61,587 bases of DNA from Lachnospiraceae bacterium (GCA_011959105.1 BLLU01000063.1:1-61587), one strand, 5' to 3'; positions 9,243 to 18,158 are shown, numbered from the stretch's first letter. Notes: generated from the sequence alone by a model not told the origin. Numbers and translations: made by a program.

Positions 9243-9289
9243 ATTGTTACCTCCTGATTTAAGTTTCGTAAGATCCCACATTTCTCTCT

Positions 9290-9318
9290 ATTTTATAGGG
9301 AATATGCGTATTTTTCAA
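9290..9318 (-). promoter_or_regulatory. Candidate sigma-A promoter for the malic enzyme gene
   Basis: On the minus strand TTGAAA (complement of 9313-9318) and TAAAAT (complement of 9290-9295) are 17 bases apart, about 50 bases before the start codon. Confidence 0.6.
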
Positions 9319-9369
9319 GAAAAAAATGATTTTCTTAAAATTTTGCTTCCTATTTGGATAAAAGTGTAT

Positions 9370-9500
9370 TATAATCCATATTAGCAGGTTCATTCCGTTA
9401 CGGGACACGTCTGGTATATTTCGAGAGATACCCCTTAAGACGAACTGAATAGGAAGAAGTTTTTATATGCATTATTTGCAGCAAAGAAATAGGAGGAGCA
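9370..9500 (+). promoter_or_regulatory. rho -10 element and 5' leader
   Basis: A perfect TATAAT lies at 9370-9375, but no good -35 sits at the normal distance. The transcript would have a leader of about 120 bases containing a small inverted repeat (GGTAT and ATACC around 9413-9435) before the AGGAGGAG ribosome site. rho leaders are often autoregulated; nothing here proves it. Confidence 0.4.
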
Positions 9501-11222
9501 ATGAGAGAGAAATATGAATCACTTGCGCTGGTACAGTTGAAAGAACTGGCTAAAGTACGGGGCATTAAGGGAGTATCTGCCATGAAGAAGGCTGACGTGG
9601 TGGAGGCGATGCTGGCTGAGGACGAGAAGGACAAGTCCAAGGAGACCGGTGTCGGACCAGCGGAGAGTGGGGCTGACAGAACTGTGGAGAAATCGGCGGA
9701 GAGAGGGACCGAGAGAACCGTGGAGAAACCGGCAGAGAGGGAAAACGATAGAACCGCAGAGAGAGGGGCCGAGAGAACCGTGGAGAAACCGGCGGAGAGA
9801 GGAACCGACAGAACCGTGGAGAAACCAGCGGAGAGAGGGATCGAGAGAACCGTGGAGAGGCCGGCGGAGAGAGGGATCGAGAGAACCGTGGAGAGGCCGG
9901 CGGAGAGAGGGACCGACAGAACCGCGGAGAGGCTCGGAGACAGAGCCGAGAGGGCGGAGTCTCCCAGAACGGAGTATCATAGAAATGAGGGAGGCAGGCC
10001 CGAGGGAACCCGGACCGCCGCTGACGGGGAGCAGCCCGTGCGGCCGGTACGTGTAAACGAGGCCTATGATTCCACCCAATACCCTGCGGAACTGGACAGC
10101 GGCATCGAGGCCCAGGGGATCCTGGAAGTCATGCCCGACGGCTATGGCTTTATCCGCAGCGACAATTATCTGCCCGGCTCGGAGGACGTGTATGTGGCTC
10201 CCAGCCAGATTCGCCGCTTTGGATTAAAGACCGGCGATATCCTGCGGGGCAACAAGCGCATTAAGACCCAGCAGGAAAAGTTCAGCGCCCTGCTGTTTGT
10301 GAGAACCATTAATGGGTATACTCCCGAAGAGTCCGCCAAAAGGACGGCTTTTGAGGATATGACCCCCATTTTTCCCAACGAACGTATCAAGCTGGAGACG
10401 CCGGGATGCAGCGTGGCCATGAGGGTTATGGATCTGATCAGCCCTGTGGGAAAAGGACAGCGCGGCATGATCGTGTCTCAGCCCAAGGCGGGCAAAACCA
10501 CCTTGCTGAAAGAGGTGGCAAAATCCATATTGCGCACCAACCCTCATATGCATATGTTGATTCTGCTCATTGATGAGCGTCCTGAGGAAGTCACGGACAT
10601 CAAGGAAGCCATCTGCGGCAACAATGTGGAGGTCATTTATTCCACCTTTGACGAACTGCCCGATCATCACAAAAGAGTAGCAGAGATGGTGGTGGAAAGG
10701 GCTAAGAGGCTGGTTGAACATAAGAAAGAGGTGGTGATCCTTTTGGATTCCATCACCCGTCTGACCAGAGCATATAATCTGGTGGTCCCCCCCAGCGGGC
10801 GGACCCTGTCTGGCGGCCTTGACCCTGCCGCCCTGCACATGCCCAAGCGCTTCTTTGGCGCTGCCCGCAATATGCGGGAGGGCGGCAGTCTGACGATCCT
10901 GGCTACGGCGCTGGTGGATACCGGTTCCAAGATGGACGATGTGATCTATGAGGAATTCAAGGGCACGGGCAATATGGAAATCGTTTTGGACCGCAAGTTG
11001 TCGGAAAAACGTATTTTCCCGGCTATCGACATTGCCAAGTCCAGTACCAGAAGGGAGGACTTGCTGCTTGACGGCGAGGAACTGGAGGCCATTGGTATTA
11101 TGCGTAAGGCATTGAACGGCATGAAGTCCGATGAGGCTACAGACCGCATTCTGGATATGTTTGCCCGAACCAGGAATAACCGGGATTTTGTGGGAATGGT
11201 AAAAAAGAACAGATTTATTTAA
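9501..11222 (+). CDS. rho: Transcription termination factor Rho with a repeat-rich insertion
   Basis: Rho is a hexameric RNA-dependent ATPase that ends transcription. The 573-residue protein has a Rho N-terminal domain (1-45, [15 protein letters not shown]), then a charged low-complexity insertion (about 58-150), then the cold-shock-type RNA-binding fold (about 207-255, [10 protein letters not shown]). The ATPase core has Walker A QPKAGKT (327-333), [13 protein letters not shown] and [14 protein letters not shown]. Core motifs are intact, so it should be active. The insertion consists of 12-residue repeats of the type [12 protein letters not shown], rich in paired Glu and Arg/Lys, and is probably disordered. 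It makes the protein about 150 residues longer than E. coli Rho. Confidence 0.96.
   Translation: MREKYESLALVQLKELAKVRGIKGVSAMKKADVVEAMLAEDEKDKSKETGVGPAESGADRTVEKSAERGTERTVEKPAERENDRTAERGAERTVEKPAERGTDRTVEKPAERGIERTVERPAERGIERTVERPAERGTDRTAERLGDRAERAESPRTEYHRNEGGRPEGTRTAADGEQPVRPVRVNEAYDSTQYPAELDSGIEAQGILEVMPDGYGFIRSDNYLPGSEDVYVAPSQIRRFGLKTGDILRGNKRIKTQQEKFSALLFVRTINGYTPEESAKRTAFEDMTPIFPNERIKLETPGCSVAMRVMDLISPVGKGQRGMIVSQPKAGKTTLLKEVAKSILRTNPHMHMLILLIDERPEEVTDIKEAICGNNVEVIYSTFDELPDHHKRVAEMVVERAKRLVEHKKEVVILLDSITRLTRAYNLVVPPSGRTLSGGLDPAALHMPKRFFGAARNMREGGSLTILATALVDTGSKMDDVIYEEFKGTGNMEIVLDRKLSEKRIFPAIDIAKSSTRREDLLLDGEELEAIGIMRKALNGMKSDEATDRILDMFARTRNNRDFVGMVKKNRFI
9672..9950 (+). repeat. 36-bp in-frame tandem repeats inside rho
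   Basis: About seven imperfect copies of a 36-base unit encode 12-residue blocks such as [24 protein letters not shown] and two consecutive [12 protein letters not shown]; one partial 8-residue unit (NDRTAERG) interrupts the series. The opposite strand reads as a long open frame only because of this repetition. Confidence 0.9.
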
Positions 11223-11230
11223 AAAAACTA

Positions 11231-11259
11231 TTGCATTCAGGGAAAACTCATGTTACAAT
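11231..11259 (+). promoter_or_regulatory. Candidate sigma-A promoter for rpmE
   Basis: TTGCAT (11231-11236) and TACAAT (11254-11259) are 17 bases apart, directly after the rho stop codon and about 80 bases before the L31 start. Confidence 0.65.
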
Positions 11260-11338
11260 AACAACGCTGTTTGTGGTTCCATAAGCAGTGCGGATGAGAT
11301 CACAGAACAATACGGAATGATATAGAGAGGTGAGAAGC

Positions 11339-11545
11339 ATGAAAGAAGGAATTCATCCCCAGTACCATCAAGCAACTGTAACCTGTAACTGTGGCAATAC
11401 ATTTGTTACCGGCTCCACTAAGCCTGAGCTGCACGTGGAAGTCTGCTCCAAGTGCCATTCGTTCTACACAGGCCAGCAGAAGTCAGCGAGAGCCGATGGA
11501 CGTATTGATAAGTTCAATAAGAAGTACGGCGTTACAAGCAAATAG
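11339..11545 (+). CDS. rpmE: 50S ribosomal protein L31, zinc-binding form
   Basis: The 68-residue protein begins [10 protein letters not shown], the usual L31 N-terminus. It has the zinc-binding cysteines of the C+ form: CNCGN near residue 16 and [10 protein letters not shown] near residue 37. The ATG at 11339 has a GAGAGGTGAG site; a GTG three codons upstream is part of that site and unlikely to be used. It has its own promoter and a terminator 12 bases after the stop, so it can be expressed independently of rho. Confidence 0.97.
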   Translation: MKEGIHPQYHQATVTCNCGNTFVTGSTKPELHVEVCSKCHSFYTGQQKSARADGRIDKFNKKYGVTSK

Positions 11546-11557
11546 GAAGCATTGAAG

Positions 11558-11588
11558 GGTTGAGGTATCCATTATCTCAACCTTTCTT
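11558..11588 (+). terminator. Intrinsic terminator after rpmE
   Basis: GGTTGAG (11558-11564) pairs with CTCAACC (11576-11582), followed by TTTCTT. The stem is short and partly AT, so read-through into the DUF1385 gene is likely. Confidence 0.65.
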
Positions 11589-11617
11589 ACTCTGTAAAGA
11601 TGCGGAAAGAGGATAGT

Positions 11618-12616
11618 ATGGCAAAACGGAAAGGGTGCTATTCCGGGATCGGCGGCCAGGCCGTTCTGGAAGGCGTCATGATGAAAAACGGGGATAAGTA
11701 TGCCGTTGCGGTGCGCAAGCCGGACGGGGGGATCGACTTTAATGTGGAGGATTATCCCGGCGTGCTGGCCGGAAATAAGCTGAAAAAGATTCCCTTTGTG
11801 AGAGGGATATTTAATTTTGTGGATTCCATGATCCTGGGTACCAGATGTCTCAACTACTCCGCCAGCTTTTATGAGGAAGAAGAGGAGGAGACCAGTGTGG
11901 ACAAGGCTCTGGACAAGGTGTCCGGCGGCAATGGGGAAAAGGTTCTGACCACTTTTGTTACTATTTTGTCCGTGGCCATGGCGGTGGGCATTTTTATTGT
12001 TCTGCCTTATTTTCTTTCGGGGCTGCTGAAGGATTATATCCGTAATGAATCTCTGATGACGATTATCGAGGGAGGCATTCGGATCGTCATCTTTATCCTG
12101 TATATACTGGCCATCAGCCTGATGAAGGATATTCGCAGATTGTTCATGTACCACGGAGCGGAGCACAAATGTATCAACTGTATGGAGCATGGCCGTCCGC
12201 TGACGGTGCGCAATGTGAAGCGCAGTTCCCGCCAACACAAACGTTGCGGGACCAGTTTTATCTTTTTTGTGTTTATTGTCAGCATTGTGCTTTTTTTCTT
12301 TATCCGGGTGGATAATACATTGCAAAAGGTGGTGCTGCGGATTCTGCTGATTCCCGTGGTAGCCGGGATTTCATATGAGATTATTCGTCTTGCAGGACGC
12401 AGCAACAACATTCTGGTGAGAATCCTGTCTGCGCCGGGACTGCTGGTGCAGAAATTGACCACCAAGGAGCCGGACGAGAAGATGATTGAGGTGGCCATTG
12501 CGGCGGTGGAGGCCGTATTTGACTGGAGGGCGTTTCTGAGTGAGAAGTTTGGGTATGTGGAGGAGCCCGAACAGACACCCCGGGAGGATGATGGAGAAGA
12601 TGAGGAGCCGGCCTGA
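11618..12616 (+). CDS. DUF1385 family membrane protein (YqhQ-like)
   Basis: The 332-residue protein starts with the family signature GIGGQAVLEGVMMKNGDKYA. It has a middle region with several hydrophobic helices (about 110-140, 155-180, 215-260) and a conserved MYHGAEHKCINCME box with CGTSF nearby, which may bind metal. The molecular function of DUF1385 is unknown. It commonly sits between rpmE and prmC in Clostridia, as here. The ATG at 11618 was preferred over 11600 because the GGAAAGAGG site lies between them. The C-terminal end is acidic. Confidence 0.88.
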   Translation: MAKRKGCYSGIGGQAVLEGVMMKNGDKYAVAVRKPDGGIDFNVEDYPGVLAGNKLKKIPFVRGIFNFVDSMILGTRCLNYSASFYEEEEEETSVDKALDKVSGGNGEKVLTTFVTILSVAMAVGIFIVLPYFLSGLLKDYIRNESLMTIIEGGIRIVIFILYILAISLMKDIRRLFMYHGAEHKCINCMEHGRPLTVRNVKRSSRQHKRCGTSFIFFVFIVSIVLFFFIRVDNTLQKVVLRILLIPVVAGISYEIIRLAGRSNNILVRILSAPGLLVQKLTTKEPDEKMIEVAIAAVEAVFDWRAFLSEKFGYVEEPEQTPREDDGEDEEPA

Positions 12617-12714
12617 TGAGTCAGAAGCGGTGTGAAGCAGCAGGCCGGGCATTAGTTCTGTGTCGAAATGGCCTTATGGCGGAACGGCAGTGGTATGGGT
12701 TGTAAATGTGAGAG

Positions 12715-13584
12715 ATGGAAAACTATCGGAATTGTTATGAAAAAGGATGGAATCTGCTGCTGGAGGCAGGGATAGAGGAGGCAGCATTGGAGGCCCGGCT
12801 GCTCCTGGAGTGGGTGTGCGGCACGGACCGCAATACGCTGCTGGCCCATGGGGACAGAACGTTAAGCACCGGGGAACGGCAGGCTTATGAGGAGGCCATT
12901 ACCCGGCGGCGCAGCCGTGTTCCCCTGCAGCAGATCACGGGATGCCAGGCATTCATGGGGCTGGAATTTCAGGTGAACGGGCATGTGCTGGTTCCCCGCC
13001 AGGATACGGAGATATTGGTGGAAGAAGTGATGCGGGAGTTGCAGGACGGCATGCGGGTGCTGGATCTGTGTACCGGCTCCGGCTGTATATTGATCAGTCT
13101 GCTGCACTACAGCAACGGCTGTACGGGCGTGGGCACTGACATTTCGGGCGAAGCCCTGGCCGTGGCCCGCCGCAACGGCGCCGCATTGCTGGGAGCGGAG
13201 AAGGAATATGCCTTTTTGGAGAGCGACCTTTTTGACCGGGTGGAAGGGCGTTATGATGTCATTGTGTCCAACCCGCCCTATATCAGGCGGGAAGAGATAG
13301 ATACTCTGCTGCCGGAGGTAAGGGATCATGAACCCCGAATGGCCTTAGACGGCGGAGTGGACGGCCTGGACTTTTACCGGCGCATTGTTGCCGGAAGCCC
13401 TTCCTATTTAACCGGAGGGGGCAGGCTGTATCTGGAGATCGGCTGGGATCAGGGGGATGCGGTGCAGGAACTGCTGCTGCGGCAGGGATTTCGGGAAGTT
13501 AACGTGGTGCAGGACTACGCTGGACTGGACCGGGTAGTATGCGGCTATTGGCCTATACTAAACCAGCATATCCCCGGAAAATGA
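12715..13584 (+). CDS. prmC: Peptide chain release factor N5-glutamine methyltransferase
   Basis: PrmC methylates the glutamine of the GGQ motif in release factors, consistent with prfA immediately downstream. The 289-residue protein has an SAM-binding motif VLDLCTGSGCI (about 114-124) and the catalytic NPPY (186-189) in SNPPYIRREEID. The ribosome site is weak (GTGAGAG). The last residues, NQHIPGK and the stop codon, lie inside the first unit of the hairpin repeat array starting near 13560. The C-terminal tail has therefore probably been replaced or extended by the repeat; the catalytic domain is unaffected. Confidence 0.94.
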   Translation: MENYRNCYEKGWNLLLEAGIEEAALEARLLLEWVCGTDRNTLLAHGDRTLSTGERQAYEEAITRRRSRVPLQQITGCQAFMGLEFQVNGHVLVPRQDTEILVEEVMRELQDGMRVLDLCTGSGCILISLLHYSNGCTGVGTDISGEALAVARRNGAALLGAEKEYAFLESDLFDRVEGRYDVIVSNPPYIRREEIDTLLPEVRDHEPRMALDGGVDGLDFYRRIVAGSPSYLTGGGRLYLEIGWDQGDAVQELLLRQGFREVNVVQDYAGLDRVVCGYWPILNQHIPGK

Positions 13585-13834
13585 GTGCTGTTCGTGGATA
13601 TGCGGAACTCAAACCAAAACAGCATATCTCCGAACAACGCGCGGAACGATATATGGACGCGCAGGCAGCCATATATTGTTCTCCAGAAAATGAGTGCTGT
13701 TCGTGGATATGCGGAACTCAAACCAAAACAGCATATCCCCGAACAACGCGCGGAACGATATATGGACGCGCAGGCGGCCATATATTGTTCCCCAGAAGTG
13801 TGTGTTGTTCGTGGATATGCGGAACTCTAATAAG
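13560..13834 (+). repeat. Tandem array of nested-hairpin elements between prmC and prfA
   Basis: Three units are visible. Unit 1 (13560-13609) is shortened and lacks the inner hairpin. Units 2 (13616-13718) and 3 (13725-13826) repeat with a period of 109 bases and are nearly identical. Each full unit begins AAAACAGCAT and ends TGCGGAACT. In unit 3 the outer arms (GCATATCCCCGAACAAC with GTTGTTCGTGGATATGC) pair over 17 positions with one mismatch. The inner arms (GGAACGATATATGG with CCATATATTGTTCC) pair over 14 positions counting one G-T. The unit ends TCTAATAAG, directly before the prfA ribosome binding site. The same element occurs at 36674, 44116 and 47440. Confidence 0.92.
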
Positions 13835-13849
13835 AAAGGGAAAGTGACG

Positions 13850-14929
13850 ATGTTTGATAAATTGGAGGATCTGCTGATCCGTTTTGAGGAGATCATGGGG
13901 GAACTGCACGAGCCCACCGTGACCAATAACCAGGAGAGATTCCGTAAACTGATGAAAGAGCAGAGTGATCTGACCCCCATTGTGGAAGCATATACGGAAT
14001 ATAAAAAGCGCAGGCAGGACATCGAGGATTCTCTGACCATGCTGGAGGAGGAATCCGATGAGGAAATGCGGGAGATGATCAAGGAGACCCTGGCCGACAG
14101 CAAAAAGCGGGTGGAAGCGCTGGAGCAGGAATTGAAGATTCTGCTGCTGCCGAAAGACCCCAATGACGAGAAGAACGTCATCGTGGAGATTCGCGCGGGG
14201 GCGGGAGGGGACGAGGCCGCCCTTTTTGCCGCAGAACTCTATCGCATGTATGTCCATTACGCGGAGGGCCGCCGCTGGAAGGTGGAATTGATGAATGTGG
14301 ACGAGATCGGCATCGGCGGCATGAAAGAGGTACAGTTCACGATTATGGGGCAGGGAGCTTATTCCGTCATGAAATACGAGAGCGGCGTGCATCGGGTACA
14401 GAGGGTGCCGGAGACCGAGAGCGGCGGGCGCATCCACACTTCCACCGCCAGCGTGGCTGTGATGCCGGAGGTGGACGAGGACATAGACATTGTCATTGAC
14501 GAGAAGGACATCCGCATTGACGTCATGAGGGCTTCCGGCAACGGCGGCCAGTGCGTCAATACCACGGACTCCGCGGTACGTCTGACCCACTATCCCACAG
14601 GTATCGTGGTATACAGCCAGACGGAGAAGAGCCAGATTCAGAACAAGGCCAAGGCCTTTGCCCTGCTGAAATCCAAACTGTACGATATGGAGCAGCAGCA
14701 GCGCCACGATGCGGAGGCGGAAATGCGGCGCAGCCAGATCGGCACCGGCGACCGTTCCGAAAAAATCCGTACTTACAATTTCCCCCAGGGACGGGTGACG
14801 GATCACCGCATCGGCCTGACCATTTATAAACTGGACAAGGTTATGAATGGGGATATACAGGAGATCCTTGATGGCTGTATCGCAGCCGATCAGGCGGCAA
14901 AGCTGGTAAAAATGGGAGAGAACAATTAA
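13850..14929 (+). CDS. prfA: Peptide chain release factor 1
   Basis: RF1 reads UAA and UAG stop codons. The 359-residue protein has the codon-recognition tripeptide PET within [13 protein letters not shown] and the catalytic GGQ at 232-234 ([15 protein letters not shown]), the substrate of the PrmC encoded just upstream. The start at 13850 ([16 protein letters not shown]) is the normal RF1 N-terminus; the open frame upstream runs through the repeat array and is not coding. The ribosome site AAAGGGAAAG lies 24 bases or less from the right end of repeat unit 3. Confidence 0.97.
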   Translation: MFDKLEDLLIRFEEIMGELHEPTVTNNQERFRKLMKEQSDLTPIVEAYTEYKKRRQDIEDSLTMLEEESDEEMREMIKETLADSKKRVEALEQELKILLLPKDPNDEKNVIVEIRAGAGGDEAALFAAELYRMYVHYAEGRRWKVELMNVDEIGIGGMKEVQFTIMGQGAYSVMKYESGVHRVQRVPETESGGRIHTSTASVAVMPEVDEDIDIVIDEKDIRIDVMRASGNGGQCVNTTDSAVRLTHYPTGIVVYSQTEKSQIQNKAKAFALLKSKLYDMEQQQRHDAEAEMRRSQIGTGDRSEKIRTYNFPQGRVTDHRIGLTIYKLDKVMNGDIQEILDGCIAADQAAKLVKMGENN

Positions 14930-14954
14930 AGTATATCGGATTTGGATATGGAAT

Positions 14955-14990
14955 GTCCGGTGTTGCCCTTTGGGGCGATGCCGGACCTTT
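14955..14990 (+). terminator. Intrinsic terminator after prfA
   Basis: GTCCGGTGTTGCCC (14955-14968) pairs with GGGCGATGCCGGAC (14973-14986) over the whole length, counting G-T pairs, with a TTTG loop. It is followed by CTTTATATATT. Confidence 0.8.
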
Positions 14991-15030
14991 ATATATTCGC
15001 AATTTTTATCAATTATTCGTGATGAGATCG

Positions 15031-15039
15031 TGATATAAT
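15031..15039 (+). promoter_or_regulatory. Extended -10 promoter for the AraC regulator gene
   Basis: TGATATAAT combines the TGn extension with a perfect TATAAT, 43 bases before the start codon. The -35 is poor (ATTATT). A direct repeat CGTGAT (15018-15023 and 15029-15034) overlaps the region and could bind a regulator. Confidence 0.55.
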
Positions 15040-15081
15040 GACCCTATTCATAACAGAGAAGGGCCTGATGTGGGGAACAGG

Positions 15082-15939
15082 ATGGATTACCGGGAACAGA
15101 TAGAGAAAGCCATAGAATATATAGAGGAAAATCTGCAGTGCGAGATAAGTCTGGCGGAATGCGCCAGGGTGAGCGGCTATTCCCCCTATCACTTTCTCCG
15201 CGTTTTCCGGAGCACAGTGGGGCTGACCCCCTCCGACTATATCCGCAAGCGCAGGATTACCGAGATATCCAGGGAGATGATGCAGGGAAAACAATATCTG
15301 TCCTCCATTGCGTTCTGTTATGGATTTAACAGCAAGGAGAACTTTATAAGGGCCTTTAAAAAGGAACATCAGATACTTCCCACAGAATATAAAAAAGCCC
15401 AAAACAGCCTGAAACTATATGAAAAGTTTCGTTTTGAGACAAAAGAATGTGTTATAGTTCCCCAAATTGTGGAATTGCAGCCTTTTTCTTTGACAGTATA
15501 CCCCTGTAATGGTGAATCAGTGCCGAACTGCTGGAACAAGTACAATGCCCGAGGATATTCCATGGAACTTTCCGGGGGCAGGGACGTTTGGGATTATGGG
15601 GCCTGCAAATGGAACTGCGAAGAAAACAGGCTGGACTATTATATCGGCATCAAAACCGAATATGCTCTGGGGGAAACCCGGGGCACCCGGAAAATATGTA
15701 TTGAGGGGGGCCTGTATGCAGTGTTTTTCACGCTGGCCGCGACTCGGGAAAACTTTGTGGCTCAGATTCACAGTACCTGGGATTATATCAATGGAACCTG
15801 GCTCCGGGAGAGCGGTTTTACCCGCAGACAGGCTTATGAATTTGAGCGCTACCGCGAGAAAAGCAGGCTGTTTTCGGAAGAAATCTATATCCCTGTGGAA
15901 AAGCATGGCGCAAAAACTATAAACCATACCAGGAGGTAA
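15082..15939 (+). CDS. AraC family transcriptional regulator with C-terminal effector domain
   Basis: The 285-residue protein has the two helix-turn-helix motifs of AraC/XylS regulators at its N-terminus: ISLAECARVSGYSPYHFLRVFR at about 25-46, and SIAFCYGFNSKENFIRAFKK at about 75-95. A C-terminal half of about 160 residues, beginning near VIVPQIVELQPFSLTVYP, resembles the GyrI-like small-molecule-binding domains often fused to this type. The ATG at 15082 was chosen over the in-frame GTG at 15070. The next gene starts 4 bases after the stop codon, so it is probably the direct functional partner. Confidence 0.88.
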   Translation: MDYREQIEKAIEYIEENLQCEISLAECARVSGYSPYHFLRVFRSTVGLTPSDYIRKRRITEISREMMQGKQYLSSIAFCYGFNSKENFIRAFKKEHQILPTEYKKAQNSLKLYEKFRFETKECVIVPQIVELQPFSLTVYPCNGESVPNCWNKYNARGYSMELSGGRDVWDYGACKWNCEENRLDYYIGIKTEYALGETRGTRKICIEGGLYAVFFTLAATRENFVAQIHSTWDYINGTWLRESGFTRRQAYEFERYREKSRLFSEEIYIPVEKHGAKTINHTRR

Positions 15940-15943
15940 GACT

Positions 15944-16852
15944 ATGAAAAAAATGAACATTACATGGGACGGGATTTATGACTCCACCGGTTACCTGTTT
16001 TCCTTTGCCAAGGCGCTCTGCTGCGCTGTGAAAAACAGCCCGTTTGCAGAGGCGGCGGAGGAGATCGTGGCGTCCAGCGGGTTTGCGTTCCGCATGTGGG
16101 TGTCCCCGGACCTCTGTCCCAGTGCCACCAGCATGTGGCAGTTTGACCAGCAGAAAAAATGGGTGGAGCGCGGAGGCATAAGTTGCCAATACATTGAGAG
16201 GATGTGGGGGCAGGAGGATGTGGAGGAAGAACGTCGGCAGGAGGCGGTTCAACTGATCCGGCAGAGCATCGACAGCGGTATTCCCGTGATAAGCTGGGAT
16301 ATCGTGGTGTGTGAATGGGGATTGATCACGGGCTATGACGATGAATCGGAGACATTTGCGGTACTGCCCATTACAGGCCAGGAGGGAGAGATGGCGTACA
16401 GCCAGCTGGGAAAGCGGGAAATTCCCATTCTGAGTGTACTGGCGGTGACGGGAAAGGCAGAGCAGTCACAGGAGGAGATCGTCCGGGAAACGCTGGACAT
16501 AGCTAAAAACCATCTGTTAGGAAATGAATGGTGTGAGAATGCCTGCGGCCTGGCGGCTTATCCCGCCTTGGTGAAGCATCTGGAGAGCGAGGAGGCGGAG
16601 ATGGCCTGTTCCTGGAACATGGAGTATTTTCTGGGGACCTATGCGCCGCTGAAGTGGTATGCGTGGAAATTCTTTGAGCGGCATGGCCTTCAGGAACTGG
16701 CGTCGCTGTACCATTCCGTATATGAGAATTGGCAGAAGGCCTTTGAAATGAAGAAATCCCTGGATCTGTCAGACAGGCAGAACCGGCAGGCTGCGGCGGA
16801 ACTCCTGAAACAGGCGGAGGTATGGGAGAAGCAGGCAGTGGACAGGATGTAA
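15944..16852 (+). CDS. BtrH N-terminal-like / C39-like protein of unknown function
   Basis: The 302-residue protein has no signal peptide. Its first 180 residues (MNITWDGIYDSTGYLFSFAKALCCAV, then a conserved-looking GIPVISWDIVVCEWGLITGYDDE) resemble the papain-like fold of the butirosin BtrH/C39-like family. In that family such proteins hold or transfer acyl or peptide groups rather than cutting proteins. WGLITGYDD corresponds to the His/Asn region of C39 enzymes, but here the usual His is not obvious, so catalysis is doubtful. It has an AGGAGGTAAG site and is tightly linked to the AraC-type regulator. The assignment is moderate. Confidence 0.55.
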   Translation: MKKMNITWDGIYDSTGYLFSFAKALCCAVKNSPFAEAAEEIVASSGFAFRMWVSPDLCPSATSMWQFDQQKKWVERGGISCQYIERMWGQEDVEEERRQEAVQLIRQSIDSGIPVISWDIVVCEWGLITGYDDESETFAVLPITGQEGEMAYSQLGKREIPILSVLAVTGKAEQSQEEIVRETLDIAKNHLLGNEWCENACGLAAYPALVKHLESEEAEMACSWNMEYFLGTYAPLKWYAWKFFERHGLQELASLYHSVYENWQKAFEMKKSLDLSDRQNRQAAAELLKQAEVWEKQAVDRM

Positions 16853-16883
16853 GCCGCGACAGCTCCGACAGGAACGCCGCCCC

Positions 16884-16912
16884 TTGTGCAGAAAAGATTT
16901 TTTTGCTATAAT
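16884..16912 (+). promoter_or_regulatory. Candidate sigma-A promoter for the histidine phosphatase operon
   Basis: TTGTGC (16884-16889) and a perfect TATAAT (16907-16912) are 17 bases apart, about 50 bases before the ATG. Confidence 0.75.
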
Positions 16913-16960
16913 AAACAAATTAAGTGAAATTCAGCATTTGTACAGGGAGAATATATCCAC

Positions 16961-17605
16961 ATGAAAATATATCTGATACGGCACGGGGAGACGGATTGGA
17001 ATCTGGAGCAGCGGCTGCAGGGGGCTACAGACATACCCTTGAATGAAAACGGGCTGGAACTGGCCAGGGAGACGGCACAGGGACTGAAAGAAGTGCCCTT
17101 TGATCTGATCTATACCAGCCCTTTAAAGCGGGCGAAGCAGACGGCGGAGATTCTTCGGGGGGAGCGGGATATCCCCCTGATTGAAGAACCCCGGATCCGG
17201 GAAATCTGTTTCGGCATTTATGAGGGCTATTGCTGCAGCCGGGAGCATTATACCATTCCGGACCCGGCTTTCATGAATTTTTTTGTGGATCCGGGCAATT
17301 ATATTCCCCCTGAAGGCGGGGAGAGCATTGAACAGTTGTGCCGCCGTACCACGGATTTTCTGCATGAAGTAGCATACAATGCGGATTATGCGGACAAGAC
17401 CATTCTGGTTTCCAGCCATGGCGCGGCGGTCAAAGGCTTGCTCAGCAGCCTGACTGTAACAGACAGGAAAGATTTCTGGAACGGCGGCGTCCATAAGAAC
17501 TGCGGTGTGACAATCCTTGACGTGGAGGGTGGACGGATCACCATAGAGCGGGAGAACGTGATTTATTATGATGAGTCCCGCAGCCACAATTATTTTGAGA
17601 GGTAG
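16961..17605 (+). CDS. Histidine phosphatase family protein (phosphoglycerate mutase-like)
   Basis: The 214-residue protein begins MKIYLIRHGETDWNLEQR with the catalytic His8 in the RHG motif. It also has the paired LIYTSPLKRAKQTAE block, an acidic EIC region and the second catalytic His in SSHGAAV. Proteins of this branch are cofactor-independent-like small phosphatases acting on sugar phosphates, cobalamin intermediates or other metabolites; the substrate is not evident. The stop is followed by a GNAT acetyltransferase start within 6 bases, so the two are cotranscribed. Confidence 0.9.
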   Translation: MKIYLIRHGETDWNLEQRLQGATDIPLNENGLELARETAQGLKEVPFDLIYTSPLKRAKQTAEILRGERDIPLIEEPRIREICFGIYEGYCCSREHYTIPDPAFMNFFVDPGNYIPPEGGESIEQLCRRTTDFLHEVAYNADYADKTILVSSHGAAVKGLLSSLTVTDRKDFWNGGVHKNCGVTILDVEGGRITIERENVIYYDESRSHNYFER

Positions 17606-17610
17606 TGCAG

Positions 17611-18111
17611 ATGCAGATCGAAACGCATCGGATGATAATTCGGAACTACACAATGGACGATGCCAAAGATCTGTATGCTATTTTAGGCAATGATGAAGTA
17701 ATGAAGGATTGTGAGCCTGCGTACAGTTATGAAAAAACATCTAATTTTCTGTCAGAGTTCTGCATCGGAAAAAATGCCGCTGTGGCCGCGGTTCATAAGG
17801 ACAGCGGCAAAATGATCGGTTATATTCTGTTCCATTCACTTTCTGAAAGCGTCTATGAAATCGGCTGGTTTTTCAACAAAAATTATTGGCATCAGGGATA
17901 TGCGTATGAATCCTGCAAAGCGGTGATGGATTATGCTTTTGATAAACTGGATGCGCACAAGATATTTGCCGAAACCATTGACGGGGTAAAATCAGTGGGT
18001 CTGATGAAAAAGTTAGGTATGCAGTTGGAAGGGATTCAGCGAAGCCATGTAAAAGACAAGGACGGGCATTGGGCAGACCTTTATCTTTACGGGCGGATCA
18101 AAGAGGGCTGA
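17611..18111 (+). CDS. GNAT family N-acetyltransferase (RimJ/RimL-like)
   Basis: The 166-residue protein begins MQIETHRMIIRNYTMDDAKD, the typical start of RimJ/RimL-like GNAT enzymes. It continues with the acetyl-CoA-binding core (IGWFFNKNYWHQGYAYESCKA) and the late motif IFAETIDGVKSVGLMKKLGM. It would transfer an acetyl group from acetyl-CoA to an amine, for example a protein N-terminus or a small molecule. The ATG at 17611 was preferred over the GTG at 17605, which overlaps the preceding stop. A hairpin covers its stop codon. Confidence 0.88.
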   Translation: MQIETHRMIIRNYTMDDAKDLYAILGNDEVMKDCEPAYSYEKTSNFLSEFCIGKNAAVAAVHKDSGKMIGYILFHSLSESVYEIGWFFNKNYWHQGYAYESCKAVMDYAFDKLDAHKIFAETIDGVKSVGLMKKLGMQLEGIQRSHVKDKDGHWADLYLYGRIKEG

Positions 18112-18130
18112 AATGTAAAAATTTCGGCCC
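18105..18130 (+). other. Stem-loop over the GNAT stop codon
   Basis: GGGCTGAAAT (18105-18114) pairs with ATTTCGGCCC (18121-18130) over 10 positions with one G-T. No T-run follows, so it is not a classical intrinsic terminator; it may protect the 3' end of the message. Confidence 0.45.
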
Positions 18131-18158
18131 GGAAAAGCCCATGTACAGGAAAAAATAC

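Noticed and set aside
9519..10079. Long open frame on the minus strand within rho
   Set aside because: It is a mirror of the 36-base coding repeats of rho, has no ribosome site, and no family resemblance.
13539..13847. Several small open frames in the prmC-prfA gap, some nearly identical
   Set aside because: They read through the repeat array; the identity comes from the duplicated hairpin units, not from protein conservation.
18105..18130. Intrinsic terminator after the GNAT gene
   Set aside because: The stem is good but no T-run follows, so it is listed only as a stem-loop.
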